A stretch of DNA of 64,000 nt from Phalacrocorax aristotelis (Eukaryota > Chordata > Aves > Suliformes > Phalacrocoracidae): assembly GCF_949628215.1 (NCBI RefSeq), contig NC_134276.1, forward strand, positions 217,454,610 through 217,518,609. The letters are read 5' to 3'. Below are positions 16,301 to 41,555 of the stretch, in pieces. A model generated the notes under the pieces. That model worked only from the letters and a program-made list of their open reading frames with translations. It was not told the origin of the DNA and did not search any database. A program made the position numbers and the translations under genes. How positions within the stretch are numbered: the first letter of the stretch is position 1; each line of letters starts with the position of its first letter.

Positions 16301-19300
16301 AAGGCACCAGTGATGGGACGAGAGGAAACGGCCTCAAGCTGCGTCAGGGGAGGTTTAGGTTGGAGATTAGGGAAAATGCCTTCCCTGCCAGAGCGGTCAG
16401 GCCCTGGCACAGGCTGCCCAGAGAGGTGGGGGAGTCACTGCCCCTGGGGATGTTCAAAAACCATGTAGACGTGGCACTTGGGGACATGGCTTAGGAGGCC
16501 TGGGGGTGTTGCATTGATGGTTGGACTTGATGATCTTAGAGGTCTTTTCCACCCTTAATGATCTGTGATTCTATTCTACAATTCTATGATTAGTGTTGTG
16601 ACTCCCAAATGTCTGAGGTTAAAAGACCACATGAAATGCCTCAGGGATTCTCAGAAGAGCCCCATGGAGCCTAGGAGTTTATTGATGTCGCTACTCAACA
16701 TGGTTTCAGATAGCATCTGCAGAGTGATCCCCACAGCTTCCCCATGCAGCAGTGATCCACAGATAGTTGTTGAGAAATTAATCCACAGACTACAAAAATA
16801 AGGGAAGGACCTCATGGAAAGCAGAATAAAGAACAGTCTGTGTTAATGAATGAGCCCGGATTGTGAATCACTATTTGTTTCCAAAGGATATAAAAGCTAA
16901 ATATGTGCCAATGGCATTGCCTACCTGTAGGTCTTCAATCAGGATGGAGTACCCAATCCCATGGGACTCCAAGAAGGCTTTGACTGATTGGACACTGTTA
17001 GCAGGGATTCTCACATCCACAGGGAGGGCAGGGGTGGAGGGACTTATCCAGAAATCAAGCTGAAAAGAGAAAGGAAAATGGATTTGGTCTGGGGAAAGTG
17101 TTCTGCAAACAGCTCTTCTAAAGCTTTAGAAACGCTGATTTCCCCCAAACTGAACGAATCCTGCAGTATCATGCCCTGTCTTGTTAACAGCACATTCCGT
17201 TCTTTAGCTTGGCCTCACCACAACCTTGTATCAGTTATTGTGACAAACTCACAAAAAAATAACAAAGGTCCGCAGGAGGCTAAAGTCAGCATTTTCACTG
17301 GTTTCAGAGCTTCAGTCATATAAGCAAGAGGAAATTTTAGTCTTCTACAATGATTATTTTACTGTTATCCCTTTTACCAGAAATAGTTTCAAGAAAAGCT
17401 CTGTATTACAGTATTAGGTAATGTGAAACCCGTTGTTTTTATTTCTCCTTTGGTAGGGCTTTTCTAAATTTTCATTTCTATACTATTCAAATAAATATTT
17501 TTAAAGAAAGTGATAATAAAAATTCTCACTGATGGCAATAAGAACAGTGAACTAGAATTTTATAATGTGTTTTCCTACAGTGTAGATTAACTAATAAATT
17601 CCTCCCACAGTGCTGGGAGACAAGTACAAAACCATTAGCATCCTCACTTTAAAGACAAGCTTTTCAATACTAAGATTAAGAGCAAAGCAGTGCAAATATG
17701 ATTGTAAACCCAGTAAGAAGAAAATATGAACGCGGGCACTCCTGAATACCAAGCTGGTACTAGAACTTGCAGATCAAACACCAAGATTTGAGAGAGTAAA
17801 TTTATTTATGGCAGCTGTCACAGTGTGGTACGAACCTTTCAAATGTGATGCAAAGTCCTACCCCAGTCAGAAACGTTAAAAAATGCTTCTGTGGTAAGAA
17901 CATACCTCAAGGTGCTCCAGGGACTCCAAAAGCTGTAACTTCTTAATCTCCTCCTCATTTCTTGTCTTGATTCGGAGAACCTGGTGCCTGCAATAAATCA
18001 ATAAGTCTTCAGAAACAGTCTCAAAAAGGGGTCTGGTTGAACTAGCTTGTTATTAATATCACGAATTTGGTGGGTATCTACTCGTACGCTACCAGCTGAT
18101 ATGGACTTCTTTAACACAGTTGACTTAGTGTCACCCAAGAGCTCAACCAACAACCTGAAGGGCCAGCCTGCTATATGTGCACTAGAACTAGTTAAATGGC
18201 AATTTTTATGATTTCATCAGAAACCAGCCATCAAGTGGATGAGGTTTTAATTGCTTACAAGGATCATTCTTGCATCTATTAGTTATTTTTTGTCAACAAC
18301 TTGCAGGAAAAAAAAGTATTGTGGTTGAGTTTGCAAATGATCAGATGTTTGGGGAGCAGTATACATCAAATCAAACCAAACACTAAATACAGGATTCATT
18401 TCACCTTTCTTCAGTTTAGTCAAAGACTGTTCACACACTTCCCTGTGTTGTCAGAAGCTGATACCATCAGAGGGTGGCTTGCACCACTCCAGGTGGAATG
18501 AATCACCTCGTGGAAGCACCTCACTCCACCGGTTAGAGAGGTAACCTCAGCTATTAACTGAGACTATGCGTTGTACAACATACATGGATCACATCGTGCG
18601 GCCTCTAAGTGGTTTTTAGATCACTAAACCCCCTATAACGCATTCAAAAACACATTGTTCCAGGCTGCTCCGGTAAAATAGGTACAAGCAAACATTACCC
18701 TGAGGACAGGCTGATGAGCTCAAGTTTGTTCAGGCTGATCTAACTGCAGCCTACAACTACTTGAAGGGGAGTTACAAAAAACCAACAAACTCTTCTCAGT
18801 AGGGGTAGATGATGATAACAAGGGTGAACAGCTCCATGTCCTGCTCTGAGCAGGGGGAGGACAAAAAACTTCTGGAAGTCCCTTCCACCCAATGATTTTA
18901 GGAAATGACAGAAGGGTCTATGAACAACAAAGGACTGCAAAGGCTGGGGGACAGTAGATCCTATTCTGGAGAACCAGAGGGGATTCCTAAGGAAACCTGG
19001 AAGCCACAATGAATTAACAACTGGAAATACAGCCTGGGATGGATGCCATAGCCAAAAGCACCGATGTGCTCCTTAGCTGTGTAGCCCAGGGTTTAATGTG
19101 AGTGAGCCGAGCATTAATGCTGCGTTTGCAAATAGCATTTGGTGGTTAAAGCATTTGGTGTGTTTGTTCATTCTCTTCTCTAGGCCACTCTGTGGCATTT
19201 GGCCACTGTTGGAGACAGAACAGAAGTCCATGGAGTCCCATATCCTGACCTGGCCCAGCTGCTTTGCAGTACTGAAAAATGGAGACGAATCAGAGCAAAT

Positions 19301-20486
19301 CGGTATGAATAACTGCAGAATCAGAAAACTCGTCTTAAGACAGGGTAAACAAGGGCCTTGGCGTATGAGCTCAGTTATGTGTGTGCTTATTTACTAGTGT
19401 GGCCTCAGCTGCTGAGAAGAGACACTTGTTAGCACCAGGTTGCTCAGTCTGGCAGGCTGAGGTGGAAGATTCTTTTGAGGGACCAAATTAAATCAACACT
19501 GAAGGCACTTTACCACATTAATAAGTCATTATTGGATTGTCCACCACCATAAGCTTTATTTCTGGATTGGATTCTTCTGTGAAGAGATGAGCTCATTAAC
19601 CACAGCTACTGGACATGACTGAGGAATGAATTCATGAGAATCCAGTCTACGTTATGCCAGAGCCCAGATTAAATTATCAGAATAGCTCTTCTTGGCTTTA
19701 CAAATCCTAGGGGTTTAGTAAACTATGTATATTACTTCTTGTTAATCTTTATACCTTCATATACAGATTTACTTTCTAGAATCTAGTGTTCACTTCCTAC
19801 TTCTCAGGAAGTATCTATTACGTTTCTTATCATCTTCTATTATGTTTCTTACACAGTCCATAAGACTGTGAGGAAATACACCAGAAGGAGATAATTTTGC
19901 AATGCAACACACTGATAAACCTTTAGAATATAATGGTTGGAAATAAGGATTTGAATTGCTTCGAAAGGCTTTGAAAAGAATGAACCATTTAAAGAGACAT
20001 GAGAAACTTCAAAACCAGAAGGAAGCTAGCGACCTTTCTGATCTGAAGCCAGGTTCTGGTCTTTCAGCTCTGCTCTGTGCAGGACCAGATCTGTCAAGCT
20101 GAATACTCGAGCTTTGTAGCAAGGTTCAGCTCCAAATCAAGGCTCAAGACTGCTCCTTAGATACAGTCTAAGCCAAAACAAAGCCCTGAGTGAACACAAA
20201 CTTAGGAACTCAACAATGCAGCCAGACACTTCCCCTTAGAAAACCCAAATGAAAGTAGAGAAGGGTTCCTTCAAACACTGGAGTACCACAGCATCAAGAC
20301 AAGTCTTTCATAAAAAGCAAAGAACATGCCCCAAGTAGATTTTGTACGATTAAGATAATGAAAAACAACAACTGGATAATACGGCCTTAAATGAAAGGTC
20401 TTCCATGAAAGCATAACTCACCCAACGAAAGTCTCCAGGCACAAGGAAGCCCCGAAGAGGGCACTGAAGATCAAAATCAGCTTCAT
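10304..20486 (-). CDS. CPA2: carboxypeptidase A2 preproenzyme, 11 exons, 419 residues
   Basis: Coding exons in transcript order: 20422-20486, 17906-17987, 16925-17059, 15202-15300, 14534-14635, 14263-14364, 13421-13531, 12971-13061, 12377-12576, 10731-10815, 10304-10491. The protein has a signal peptide ([16 protein letters not shown]), a propeptide of about 95 residues (cleavage expected after R112) and an M14 carboxypeptidase domain. Zinc ligands are H179, E182 and H306; Y358, I365 and the catalytic E380 are present. Two features mark CPA2 rather than CPA1 or CPA5: the extra cysteine pair C320 and C354 (mature Cys210-Cys244) and Ala at 378 (FAFELRD), where CPA1 has Thr. The enzyme is a secreted pancreatic zymogen preferring bulky aromatic C-termini. 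Introns are longer than in CPA5 and hold CR1 copies. The exon 6 donor GTCACT is weak, but the frame requires it. Synteny beside TMEM209 fits CPA2. Confidence 0.95.
11056..11625 (-). mobile_element. CR1 LINE 3' portion in CPA2 intron 9
   Basis: Begins CACAGAATGACAGAATCCCA then GACTGGTGGGGGTTGGCAGG, the reverse complement of a CR1 3' end of another subfamily. It continues through the ORF2 C-terminal region (CTTCTCTTCTCCAGGCTGAA) to about 11625. An internal block is missing compared with fuller copies. It lies between CPA2 exons 9 and 10, opposite to plus-strand reading and collinear with CPA2 transcription. Confidence 0.9.
15764..16592 (+). mobile_element. CR1 LINE 3' portion in CPA2 intron 3, antisense to the gene
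   Basis: Starts near GGACAGGCTGGCTTAATGGG, carries the ORF2 C-terminal coding stretch (GAAGGCCCTGGAGGGGCTGG) and ends with GACTTGATGATCTTAGAGGT and ATTCTACAATTCTATGAT, the CR1 3' tail. About 830 bp. Very similar to the inverted copy at 9311-9995; the two flank CPA2 exons 4 to 11. Confidence 0.92.
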
Positions 20487-20524
20487 GTTTGATGTGAGGT
20501 TCAACTCAGCCTAGCAAAGATGAA

Positions 20525-20530
20525 TTTATA
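20525..20530 (-). promoter_or_regulatory. TATA box of CPA2
   Basis: A canonical TATAAA on the minus strand lies about 40 bases upstream of the CPA2 ATG (20486). This predicts transcription starting near 20500 and a very short leader. Confidence 0.7.
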
Positions 20531-21211
20531 CAGGACTTGTTAAGAAACCCTTTTTCAGATAAAACATATCTATAGTCCATGTGACTAAGTTCTCACATTT
20601 ATCAGAGCTTTCAAGGCAACCAACAGATAGGAGGCCAATTTCACCTCCAAAAAAATATTTTCCACTGACATGTTCAAACTTGTAAGGGAAGAGTTGTTTT
20701 CAAAGCTTTGCCCACAAAGCTCCTCAGTGTCCTTTTACACATTTTTCTAGACAGAGGAAAACAGAGTCAAACTGAGAGTCATCCCAGCTCTCAGTGGGGG
20801 TAAGGAGCTCCCCCAGTCAACTCTTGGTCATGGGCTTTTCTCCTGCTGTAGATTTCTAGTAGCCACTCCTCGTTACTAAGAGGCAGCCAGTGGAAAGGTC
20901 TCTCCACCAAAAGTACTCAATTTGAGTGATTATTTTGAAGAAATAATCGCTCTGGTGATAGCATGCAGGCTTTGGGTCCTGCCTGCTACGCAACAAGTTC
21001 TCTCTGATAGAGTAGGCCAAGGCCATGCTATAAATTCGCTCTCATACACAAGTTACACACTTTTAGATATAAGCCAGATAGTTTAAATATATTCTTTATT
21101 GACATTACTAGCACTCCCCCAATTTTCAGTCGAGATGGTTTCATACAGATCCAGCCATCCAGTGCTTCAAGCAAATTAAAGTTGCAGCAAGATTCACATG
21201 AAAGCAAGCTG

Positions 21212-21885
21212 TATAGAATCATAGAATAGAATCACAGAATGTCTTGAACTGGAAGGGACCCACAAGGACCATCAAGGCCAACCCCTGTCCCTGCACAGGA
21301 CACCCCAAATCCACACCAGGACTCTGAGGGCCTTGGCCAAGTGCTTCTGGAATATCGCCAGCCTTGGTGCCGTGATGCCTCCCTGGGGAGCCTGTGCCAG
21401 GGCTCCACCACCCTCTGGGGGAAGAACCTTCTCCTAATGCCCAGCCTAACCCTCCCCTGGCACATCTCCCTGCCATTCCCTCGGGGCCTGGCGTTGGTCA
21501 CCAGAGAGAAGAGACCAGCACCTGCCCCTCCTCCTCCCCTCGGGAGGGAGCTGCAGAGCGCCATGAGGGCTGCCCTCGGCCTCCTCTGCTCCAGCTGAAC
21601 AAACCCAGGGACTCCAGCCGCTCCTCGTACGGTTTCCCCTCTAAACCCTTCCCCAACTCCGTGGCCTCCTCTGGACACTCTCCAGTAGCTTTACACCCTC
21701 CATGTCCTGCGGCGCCCAACGCTGCCCACAGCACTCGGGGTGAGGCCGCCCCAGCGCGGAGCAGAGCGGGACAATCCCCTCCATCGCCCGGCTGCGATGC
21801 AGGGCTCGATGCCCCCCAGGGCACGGTTGGCCCTCTTGGCTGCCAGGGCATGCTGTTGGCTCGTGTTCAACTTGCTGTCTACTTG
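21212..21885 (-). mobile_element. CR1 LINE 3' portion upstream of CPA2
   Basis: Begins TAGAATCATAGAATAGAATC and AACTGGAAGGGACCCACAAG (reverse complement of a CR1 3' end) and runs through ORF2-derived sequence to a block like GTTGGCTCGTGTTCAACTTG. It belongs to a different subfamily from the copies in CPA2. Confidence 0.88.
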
Positions 21886-24800
21886 TTATAGTAGGAGCAG
21901 AAAAAAGCCTTGGGTGAACAGGAACTTAGAGGACCTCAACTCTGCAGCTAGACCCCTCTCGGACAGGCTTGCTAGAAATCCTCTTCTAAGGAAGCATCCT
22001 TCTCAGGAAGAGGTGACACAGGTTTGAAGAATTGCTGGAACAGCCACTGCCGGGTCCTCTCAGCTTTATGATGCCCACAGGGCTGTTCCAGTATCTCTCT
22101 GGCTCTTTTTGCTCTTGTGCTGGACTCTACGTCTCGCTTCACAGGGAATAGCCTCCACCTTGTTCGCCTTCCGCAAAGGTGCCCAGATATTTGAGTTGTC
22201 GTTACCTATGTTGAAGAAGTAACAGTGACAGGCAGTCACCTGGCTGAGCTTTGGGAACCATCTCTCTTGCCTTTGGTCGTGAGAACACCCAGCTGTGGTT
22301 GTCTCAGAATGACAGGTACGGCTGGAGGGCTGTAATACCTGTGGATGGGGTTCCTGGGAACCGACACGGGACAGAAGGGAGACAGTTCAGCAGTCTCTGG
22401 CGTCCGAGGAAAGGCAGTCTCTCACAATTCCCAGAGGATCTCACCTGTACTGCTCTCAACATTAGTCAGCGCCTCCCTGTGAGGCCTCCTCCAATCTCCA
22501 CTCCCACCCTACCCCTCCGCAGCTGTGGCAGAGGCTTCTTGTCATGTGCTCACAGCAGACTCCAAGCAAGTCTTTTGTAAGGCCAGGCTTCATGTTTTTG
22601 GGAACAAAGGGAGCCTCAGGGATTCAGGACATGTAGGAATTAGTCATCCTGCAGCTGTTGTAACTTGGGGGCACACCACGGAGAACATACGCTCTGCAAG
22701 AAGGTAAGGTATGTTCCTGCGAGTCCCCACGTCTTTGAGGTTTAACCTAACCCAGTCCTCGGGAAACAAACCAATCTCCACTCCCCTCAACGTAAATCAG
22801 ATAACATGGGTTTATCCTAAGAGATAGAAGAATTTCCTGCTTCTTGTGCTACAGTAATTCTGGTGGAAGTCAAATTCCACCTTTAGCTTACGGCCTTCAA
22901 CATGTCATAAAGAACCAACAGACAGTCCATACCACCTCCTGTGGATTCAGTTTGAAAACAGGAAGGAGGAACTTAATTTAGGGCAAAATTATAGCTTGCT
23001 TCATTACTCATGCTACATCCCGCATGGATTTAAAGGCCAACAAGAGATCCCGCCAAACACGATGTCAGGGTCCGAAGTACACCAACAAGCTCCAAGTGCC
23101 CTGACCAGCCTCATCTGGGGCCCCCACCCCATTGCATTTAAGGAGCTTCATTTAAGCCCAAACCTTTGTACTGGCTCCTAACCCCCACTGAAGGGGCTAC
23201 AGAAGCCTGCAGCACTGTGACCTCCCGCTGTAGCCGTAAGGTCCTGCAGGGTTTGGAGGGCAGCCTTGAACCACAGGGTAAGTCCTACAGGCAAAGTACT
23301 GCAGAGGCTGAAAGTCAGCCTCTGTAGTGATTGGTTCAGGTCCCAAAACATCTGAGCAAATTAGGGAGCAGCAGCAGCAGAGGTGCACCTCCACAGCAAG
23401 CCAGAAGCCAAAGGTGACAGCAAGGCAGATGGATGTAGAGAGCTCACCACAAGAAACACGGCCCCCTGGGACCCAAACGAGAGGAGCAGAGCAGGTCTGG
23501 TGGCACCGACCAGGGACAGCCACAGTCCAGCTCCTCAGGTAAGTCCGCAGTCACACAGCAGGTCCGCAGCTGGGACATCAAGAGCCACAAACCCAAGTCC
23601 ACCGTGCACCCACCGCAGCTCAAACAAGGACAAAAACAAATAGCCTCAGCTTAAACGCAGCTCCCATGCCAAGGGGCGGAGGGTGCATGGGTGGGGGCCT
23701 CACACAAGCCCGGTCAGGGCAATTAATGCGCTCAGGGCCCTGGCACACTAACCTGGGCAGGGTGGGACATACTCTCTGCACAGTCCTAAGAGGATGTGGT
23801 ATTGCGGAGTGAATCACGAACACTCTGGTGACACATTAAGAAGTGAAAGATTAAATTAATCTCATCAAACCAAACTTTGTCGTGTTGCTTAAAGTTGTCG
23901 TATCGATATAGCTAGACAGTTTGCCCATGCCGTTGTCGGCAGAGGGGCACAATGAATACCACCCCCCCACACCAACTAGAAAGCCCTCGAAAGTCATCAA
24001 ATTTAGGTGGTGACACCCCTTTTCTGTAACGTCTGGACCCTCTGTTTTTGCCCCTATCTAAAAAACGTCCTTGCAACCAAGATACAGCGTAGTAGTCTCT
24101 CCTATCACACTTAGAGAAGAAGAGGCAGCCTCTGTCCTTGCCATACCCACAGAGCACGTCTGACCCGAGCCCACAGTCTCCCTCATCTCCCATCCCCTCA
24201 AATTAAGCATTCGGCAATCCAGTAGGAACAGGGAGAAGAGGAAAGTGGAGACAACCTGTGCTGGACTGAGCTTTCTTGTGCTCCTGCTGCCTCACTTGTC
24301 CCCTCTGCCCTCTCCACATACATTCTGCATTGCCTTTTGCTCTCTCAGGGGGTCCCGGGCATTTTCTGTAATGCTTTTTTGAACGCTATGCATAACTTAC
24401 AAAACTCATATTTACCTTTTGAATTGCTCTCCTTTTTGTCAGAACATCATCTCTTGGACTTTCTGGAGGATCTGTTTCAGGGAAATAACATCATACACAC
24501 GATGTTACTTAGAACATATAAACATTAATTCCTTACATAATGCTAGCTCCTAAAGCGTGCGTGAGCTTGTGAGAGAGGCTCTGGGACGCGAGGCTCACAC
24601 AGCTGCAGCACAGGGAGCAGCGCCAGCCCCTGACCCAGGAAAACACAGCCAGGAGGGAAACCCTCACACCTTCACCATTTCTGCTGAGACTCTCAACAAG
24701 CCCATATTCCTCAGAAATTCCACACGTTTCACCTTGGGCTAGAAATGTTTATTTTCCCATCATCTCAAGCTAGACCTTTAACACCAACACAGCGAAGGGC

Positions 24801-26970
24801 TCCATCTGCAACTCATCTCCTGGATGATCAAAATGTTAATTGGCTGTAATGCAATTAATTTTGGATTACTGGTGAGAGAGCTATTATTTCTATAAGTAAT
24901 GGATTATTTCCACATTTCTAATCCACAAGGCACCTTGGGAACGCCCTGGATAAGGAATGAGCAGGGATTTCAGTATGTGGATCACCATTTGTGGATGTGT
25001 CTGGCATTCTAGGAGCAGAATCCTCATTTTGATCTCTCTGGAAAACCTGCCACTATATGCCAGCGTAGTAACACCGACGGTAAGAGAGCTACTTATTTCC
25101 AACTCAAATTCCCTTAAATTAGGAAATCAAGAACTTCAGCTTTCCAGGGTTGTCCCCAAATTTCACATGTCTGAGTCACAGGTGTTTATAACACACCATG
25201 CACTCCATCGGATCCTGTTGTAGCTTTGCATTTCAGGACACCGAGCACACAGATGACTTATACCTGGTAATAACAAGAAGATGATGGGAAGGGTACTGGG
25301 CGAGATACAATTAGTAACTTATACCTGGAGATTAAAGACCGGTTCTAACAGTGACATCATGCCATGAGATAGTTATAAATAACCACTTCCGAGGTTGTGA
25401 AAGCCTTTTAGGCAAGGAAGTTTTATATAAGGCCCACAATAACCTCTGCTAAAAGCCAGCAGGTGTCAGCAGAAAACACAGAATTAAATAATATCTTACT
25501 CAAGCACAGCGGACAAGACAGATAATCAAAATGCCAGCGCAGGAGCAGAGCAGGATTTTTCCTCTGATCCCCCCAAAGCCTTCCTCATCACGTTCCCTCT
25601 CATCTGGTTTCTGACTAATGCCAGGGAGCGAGGGGTTGTTCTGCCAGTAATACCACCAAAGAGAGGGAAAGGGTATCCCATGGAGCCTCTGTGCTGGACG
25701 TGGGACACGGGGCCAAGCCCTCTCTGAAGGGTGAGCGTTTCCACGTTCAGAGCAGCCCTTCGGCAACCCGTTGTCCAGCCGATCATCTCAGGAAGCCCCA
25801 ACACGTCAGCCACCGGTGGAGCCCTGGGGACGACGGCATCGCCTTTTCTGCCTGTTAAGTCTTTTGGCTGTGATTTGGGGAAGGCTGGGGTGTCCTCAGG
25901 TCCTGTTGGTCTGTAGCACGTGGGGGATATTGGGTGGGATTCACCTCCTCCCACTTGAGCTGTGTGAAGACTGGGAATCACACCATAACAAGACTCTCAT
26001 TCCTCTGTAACTGATGAAGGGCGATTCACCCCATCCTCAAATAGCTGTGTGAGACTGGAAGGCCAAATTAGGCTTTTAATGGTCCTTAAATATTATCTCC
26101 ATTTCATGCTTTTCTTGCTTTCATCCTCTCGCTTAGGAAATGAGTCAAAGTCAAGAGACTTTCAAACCAACTGAAATAATCCGTTGGCGTGAATCTACCA
26201 AACCAACTTTCATCCTGTTTAAATTTATGTGCTCCCTTTCTCCACCTGTATTTTTATTACCATGTGTTTCCAATAACCAGATTTTTATGAAGCAGTAACA
26301 CATTCCACCAGCCTTTACAGTGGGGCAACTTGGAAGTTACTGTATTTACCCAAATTGGAAGCAGAGTGGGAAAAATTAAGAAATAGGATGGATATCCCAG
26401 GTAATCAGAATAACCCAGATAATTTTTCTTTTGCAAAGCTGCTGCCCCTGTCTTGTACAAGCTGTTGCAGCCGCCTCAGCTCTATATGCCTTCCCCACCA
26501 GGTCCAACTCCTCTATCCAGCTTTTCTCACTTTTCTGCCTCCCAATTCTTCACGTCTGCCGACATACGCTGCTCTTCTTGCGTCGAAAGGACATATCACA
26601 TGAAAATCTCACCGAGCTAAGTCAGTATGTGACCAAACTGACAATGTTGTGCGATTTACCACCCAGACCTATGAGACAAGCGTGTCACCCAAAGTCTCCC
26701 TGTCCAATGGGACCATCTTTACCTGAGGTAGTGCATTCTGGATACACTGATTTAGCACGAAATTCACACAACCCTATTCATTTACCACACTACAGAACAG
26801 ACATGTGAAGTTACATCTGTGCAGCATGCAAGCAGACCCAAAATCTCTTGAAGTTTTAACTATTGACTGTAATGCATACATTACTTTGTGTAATCAATTA
26901 ACTTAGATATCAGAACAACTTGGAAAACAATGGTACACGGGGCAGAGAGCTTGCGAGTCATCCCTCTCCC
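21886..26970. other. gene-poor intergenic region between CPA2 and TMEM209
   Basis: About 5 kb with only short open frames and no recognised protein, RNA gene or long repeat. In mammals the testis gene SSMEM1 sits here, head-to-head with TMEM209. No frame on either strand looked like it, although such a short, fast-evolving protein could be missed by eye. A small CAG-rich patch lies near 23370. Confidence 0.55.
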
Positions 26971-26974
26971 CACC

Positions 26975-27345
26975 ATATTCACGCCTCCCATGGCGCGACC
27001 AACACGGCCGCCCTTGGCGCTCGCCTCACGCGCCGCTTCCCGCCAAAACACGACGCCCGCCACCGGCCGCGGCGCGAGCGCCCCCGCTGTCTCCATAGCA
27101 ACAGGCCCCGCCTCCTCCTCCCCCCTCCCCTCCCCGCGCGGCGCAGTTGGTGACGCGGCGGTGGCGGCGCTCGCGCAGGCGCAGTTGGTGCGACCGTTGG
27201 GGCGCGAAGGGTTCCTCTGGCGTGTGTGAGGGGAGCGCTGCGCCGGCCGTGCCCCCGCACCCCCGGCTGCGAAAAGGGGGTGCTCCCGCCTTCCCTGAGG
27301 GAATTGCCTGTCCCCTCACGTCTCCTGGCCCTCAGCCTACGGTAG
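26975..27345 (+). promoter_or_regulatory. CpG-island promoter and probable first (non-coding) exon of TMEM209
   Basis: A sharp rise in CpG and GC content (GGCGCGACC, CCGGCCGCGGCGCGAGCG, GCGGCGGTGGCGGCGC) starts the TMEM209 locus. A good splice donor, CTACG|GTAGGT, lies at 27341/27342. The first coding exon opens with an acceptor (TTACAG, 28951-28956) three bases before its ATG, so a 5' UTR exon must lie upstream; this island with the 27341 donor is the obvious candidate. The exact start site cannot be read from sequence. Confidence 0.7.
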
Positions 27346-27419
27346 GTACTGTGACTGCTTCTCGGCACCGCCTGGCTCCTCGGGCCTGCGCTGAGGGGAG
27401 GCTGCCTAGAGCCGGGCAG

Positions 27420-27910
27420 TGCCGTGGAGGCGTAGGGCCACCCGTGTATGACAGGGCTGTGGGCCAGTGGAGCTGTGGGGCCGCCTCTGTGTGGTGGGTC
27501 AGGGCGGCAGGAGATGTGGGCCCGTCTCCGTGTGACGGGGGTCGGGATGGGGGGACAGATGTCGGGTCTCTTTTTTTGTGACGGGTGCGGGCAGTGCGAG
27601 CTGTGGGGCTGCCTGTGTGTAACGGTGAGGTCTGAGTGGGGGGAGCTGTAGCGACTCCACCGGGGTGGCATGGGGAGATGTGGCGGCTGCCTCCGTGTGA
27701 CACAGTGGGGTCTGGGCAGAGGGAGCTCTGAGGGTCCCTGCGTGGACCTGTGGGGTTGTGACCAAAGTGAGACCTCGGTGGAGGGTGCAGTGGGGCCTTG
27801 GGCAAGGAGAGCAGGAGCAGGGCCTGTGTGTGACAGAGGGGCATGCGTGTGGGAAGCTGGGGGGTTTGGGGCAAGAGGAGGCATGGGGGACCCCTGTGTG
27901 TGGCACTGGG
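27420..27910. repeat. degenerate G-rich tandem repeat in TMEM209 intron 1
   Basis: A loosely repeated unit of roughly 40-48 bases contains a TGTGTGACRG-type core (near 27442, 27490, 27527, 27575, 27615, 27693 and 27827) followed by G-rich GTGGGG or GAGCTGTGGGGC blocks. Copies are well diverged and spacing is irregular. The plus strand is strongly G-rich just after the CpG island. Confidence 0.6.
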
Positions 27911-28914
27911 ATTAGTGCCTTTTGAGTTATCGAGGTGAGGCCTTCCTTCAGTACTGTGCTGTAGCAGATGAGGGCAGGGGCTGTGGGAGGACATATTTCA
28001 GTCTAGAGGTGAAAACCACACACCCAACCCTCCTAAACGAGTAGAATGGGACCTAATCTCACTTTTACTTCAGTGCCCTAACAGTGTAGCTTCTGGAGGA
28101 GGATGTGGTTCAGGGAGAGAGCTGGGAGTGTGAGGGTAGTATATCTCTTTAGGGCTGCTATGTTTGTCAGTGTAGGAAGGGAAGCGTTGGGGCTCAAACT
28201 GGATGAAAAACCTGTCAAAAAATAAAAAACAACACACACACAAAAAAAGCCAAGGCAATGTGTTCTTGTATAATTCTTCCAGTAATCCTCGTGTTAACTA
28301 TTTCACAATTGAATCTAGCGAAGAGTTATGTGACAAGTTTTTAAGCAAGTGGCAGGAAGGAACAGTAGCATGTTTTGGTGATGGGACTAGCAGGAAAGTC
28401 AGCGGGCTTGTTTCTTTCACATAAGGTGTTACTGGGCATAAAGGAAGGAAGGTGCACAGAGAGCATTCAGATGTATTGAACCCACAGGATGTGCCTTTAC
28501 AGTCTGAAAATACTGTGTTACCTACTGAAATGAGTGGCAATTTTCAATAAAAAATGGCAGATCTGTGCAAGGCCTTTCCTTTCCTCTGGCTTCCTTTGCC
28601 TGGAGGAGACTGGAGCTTTGCCTCTCGCTTCTGAAGGATGTTAGTTTTCAAAAACGAGGTTGGAATCTGCCTCTGTCCTCTCATTTGCACCTCACTGGAG
28701 AAAATGGACACTGTTCCTCAGTAATGAGGTGGCAGTGCTGATGGTAGAGTTAATCAGAGAAATATTGCCTGTTTTTACTGGTAAAAAGAATTGGTGGGGT
28801 TTTTTTGATATACTAAACGTGGCTTTGGCTGAACATAAACTCCATTTATAGTTTGTTTTGGATTACTGCTTTTTTTTCTTTAATCTTATGCTGACTGAGA
28901 ATCTTACTGTATAA

Positions 28915-41555
<12,641 letters not shown>

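Noticed and set aside
15959-16468. 169-codon plus-strand open frame
   Set aside because: It is the ORF2 C-terminal remnant of a CR1, not a host gene.
22251-22707. Short plus-strand open frames upstream of TMEM209 as a hidden gene
   Set aside because: They are about 60-110 codons, overlap in different frames, resemble no family and have no supporting splice or promoter signs.
26979-27884. 301-codon minus-strand open frame over the TMEM209 promoter
   Set aside because: It spans a CpG island and a G-rich repeat; the Pro/His/Arg-rich translation reflects composition only.
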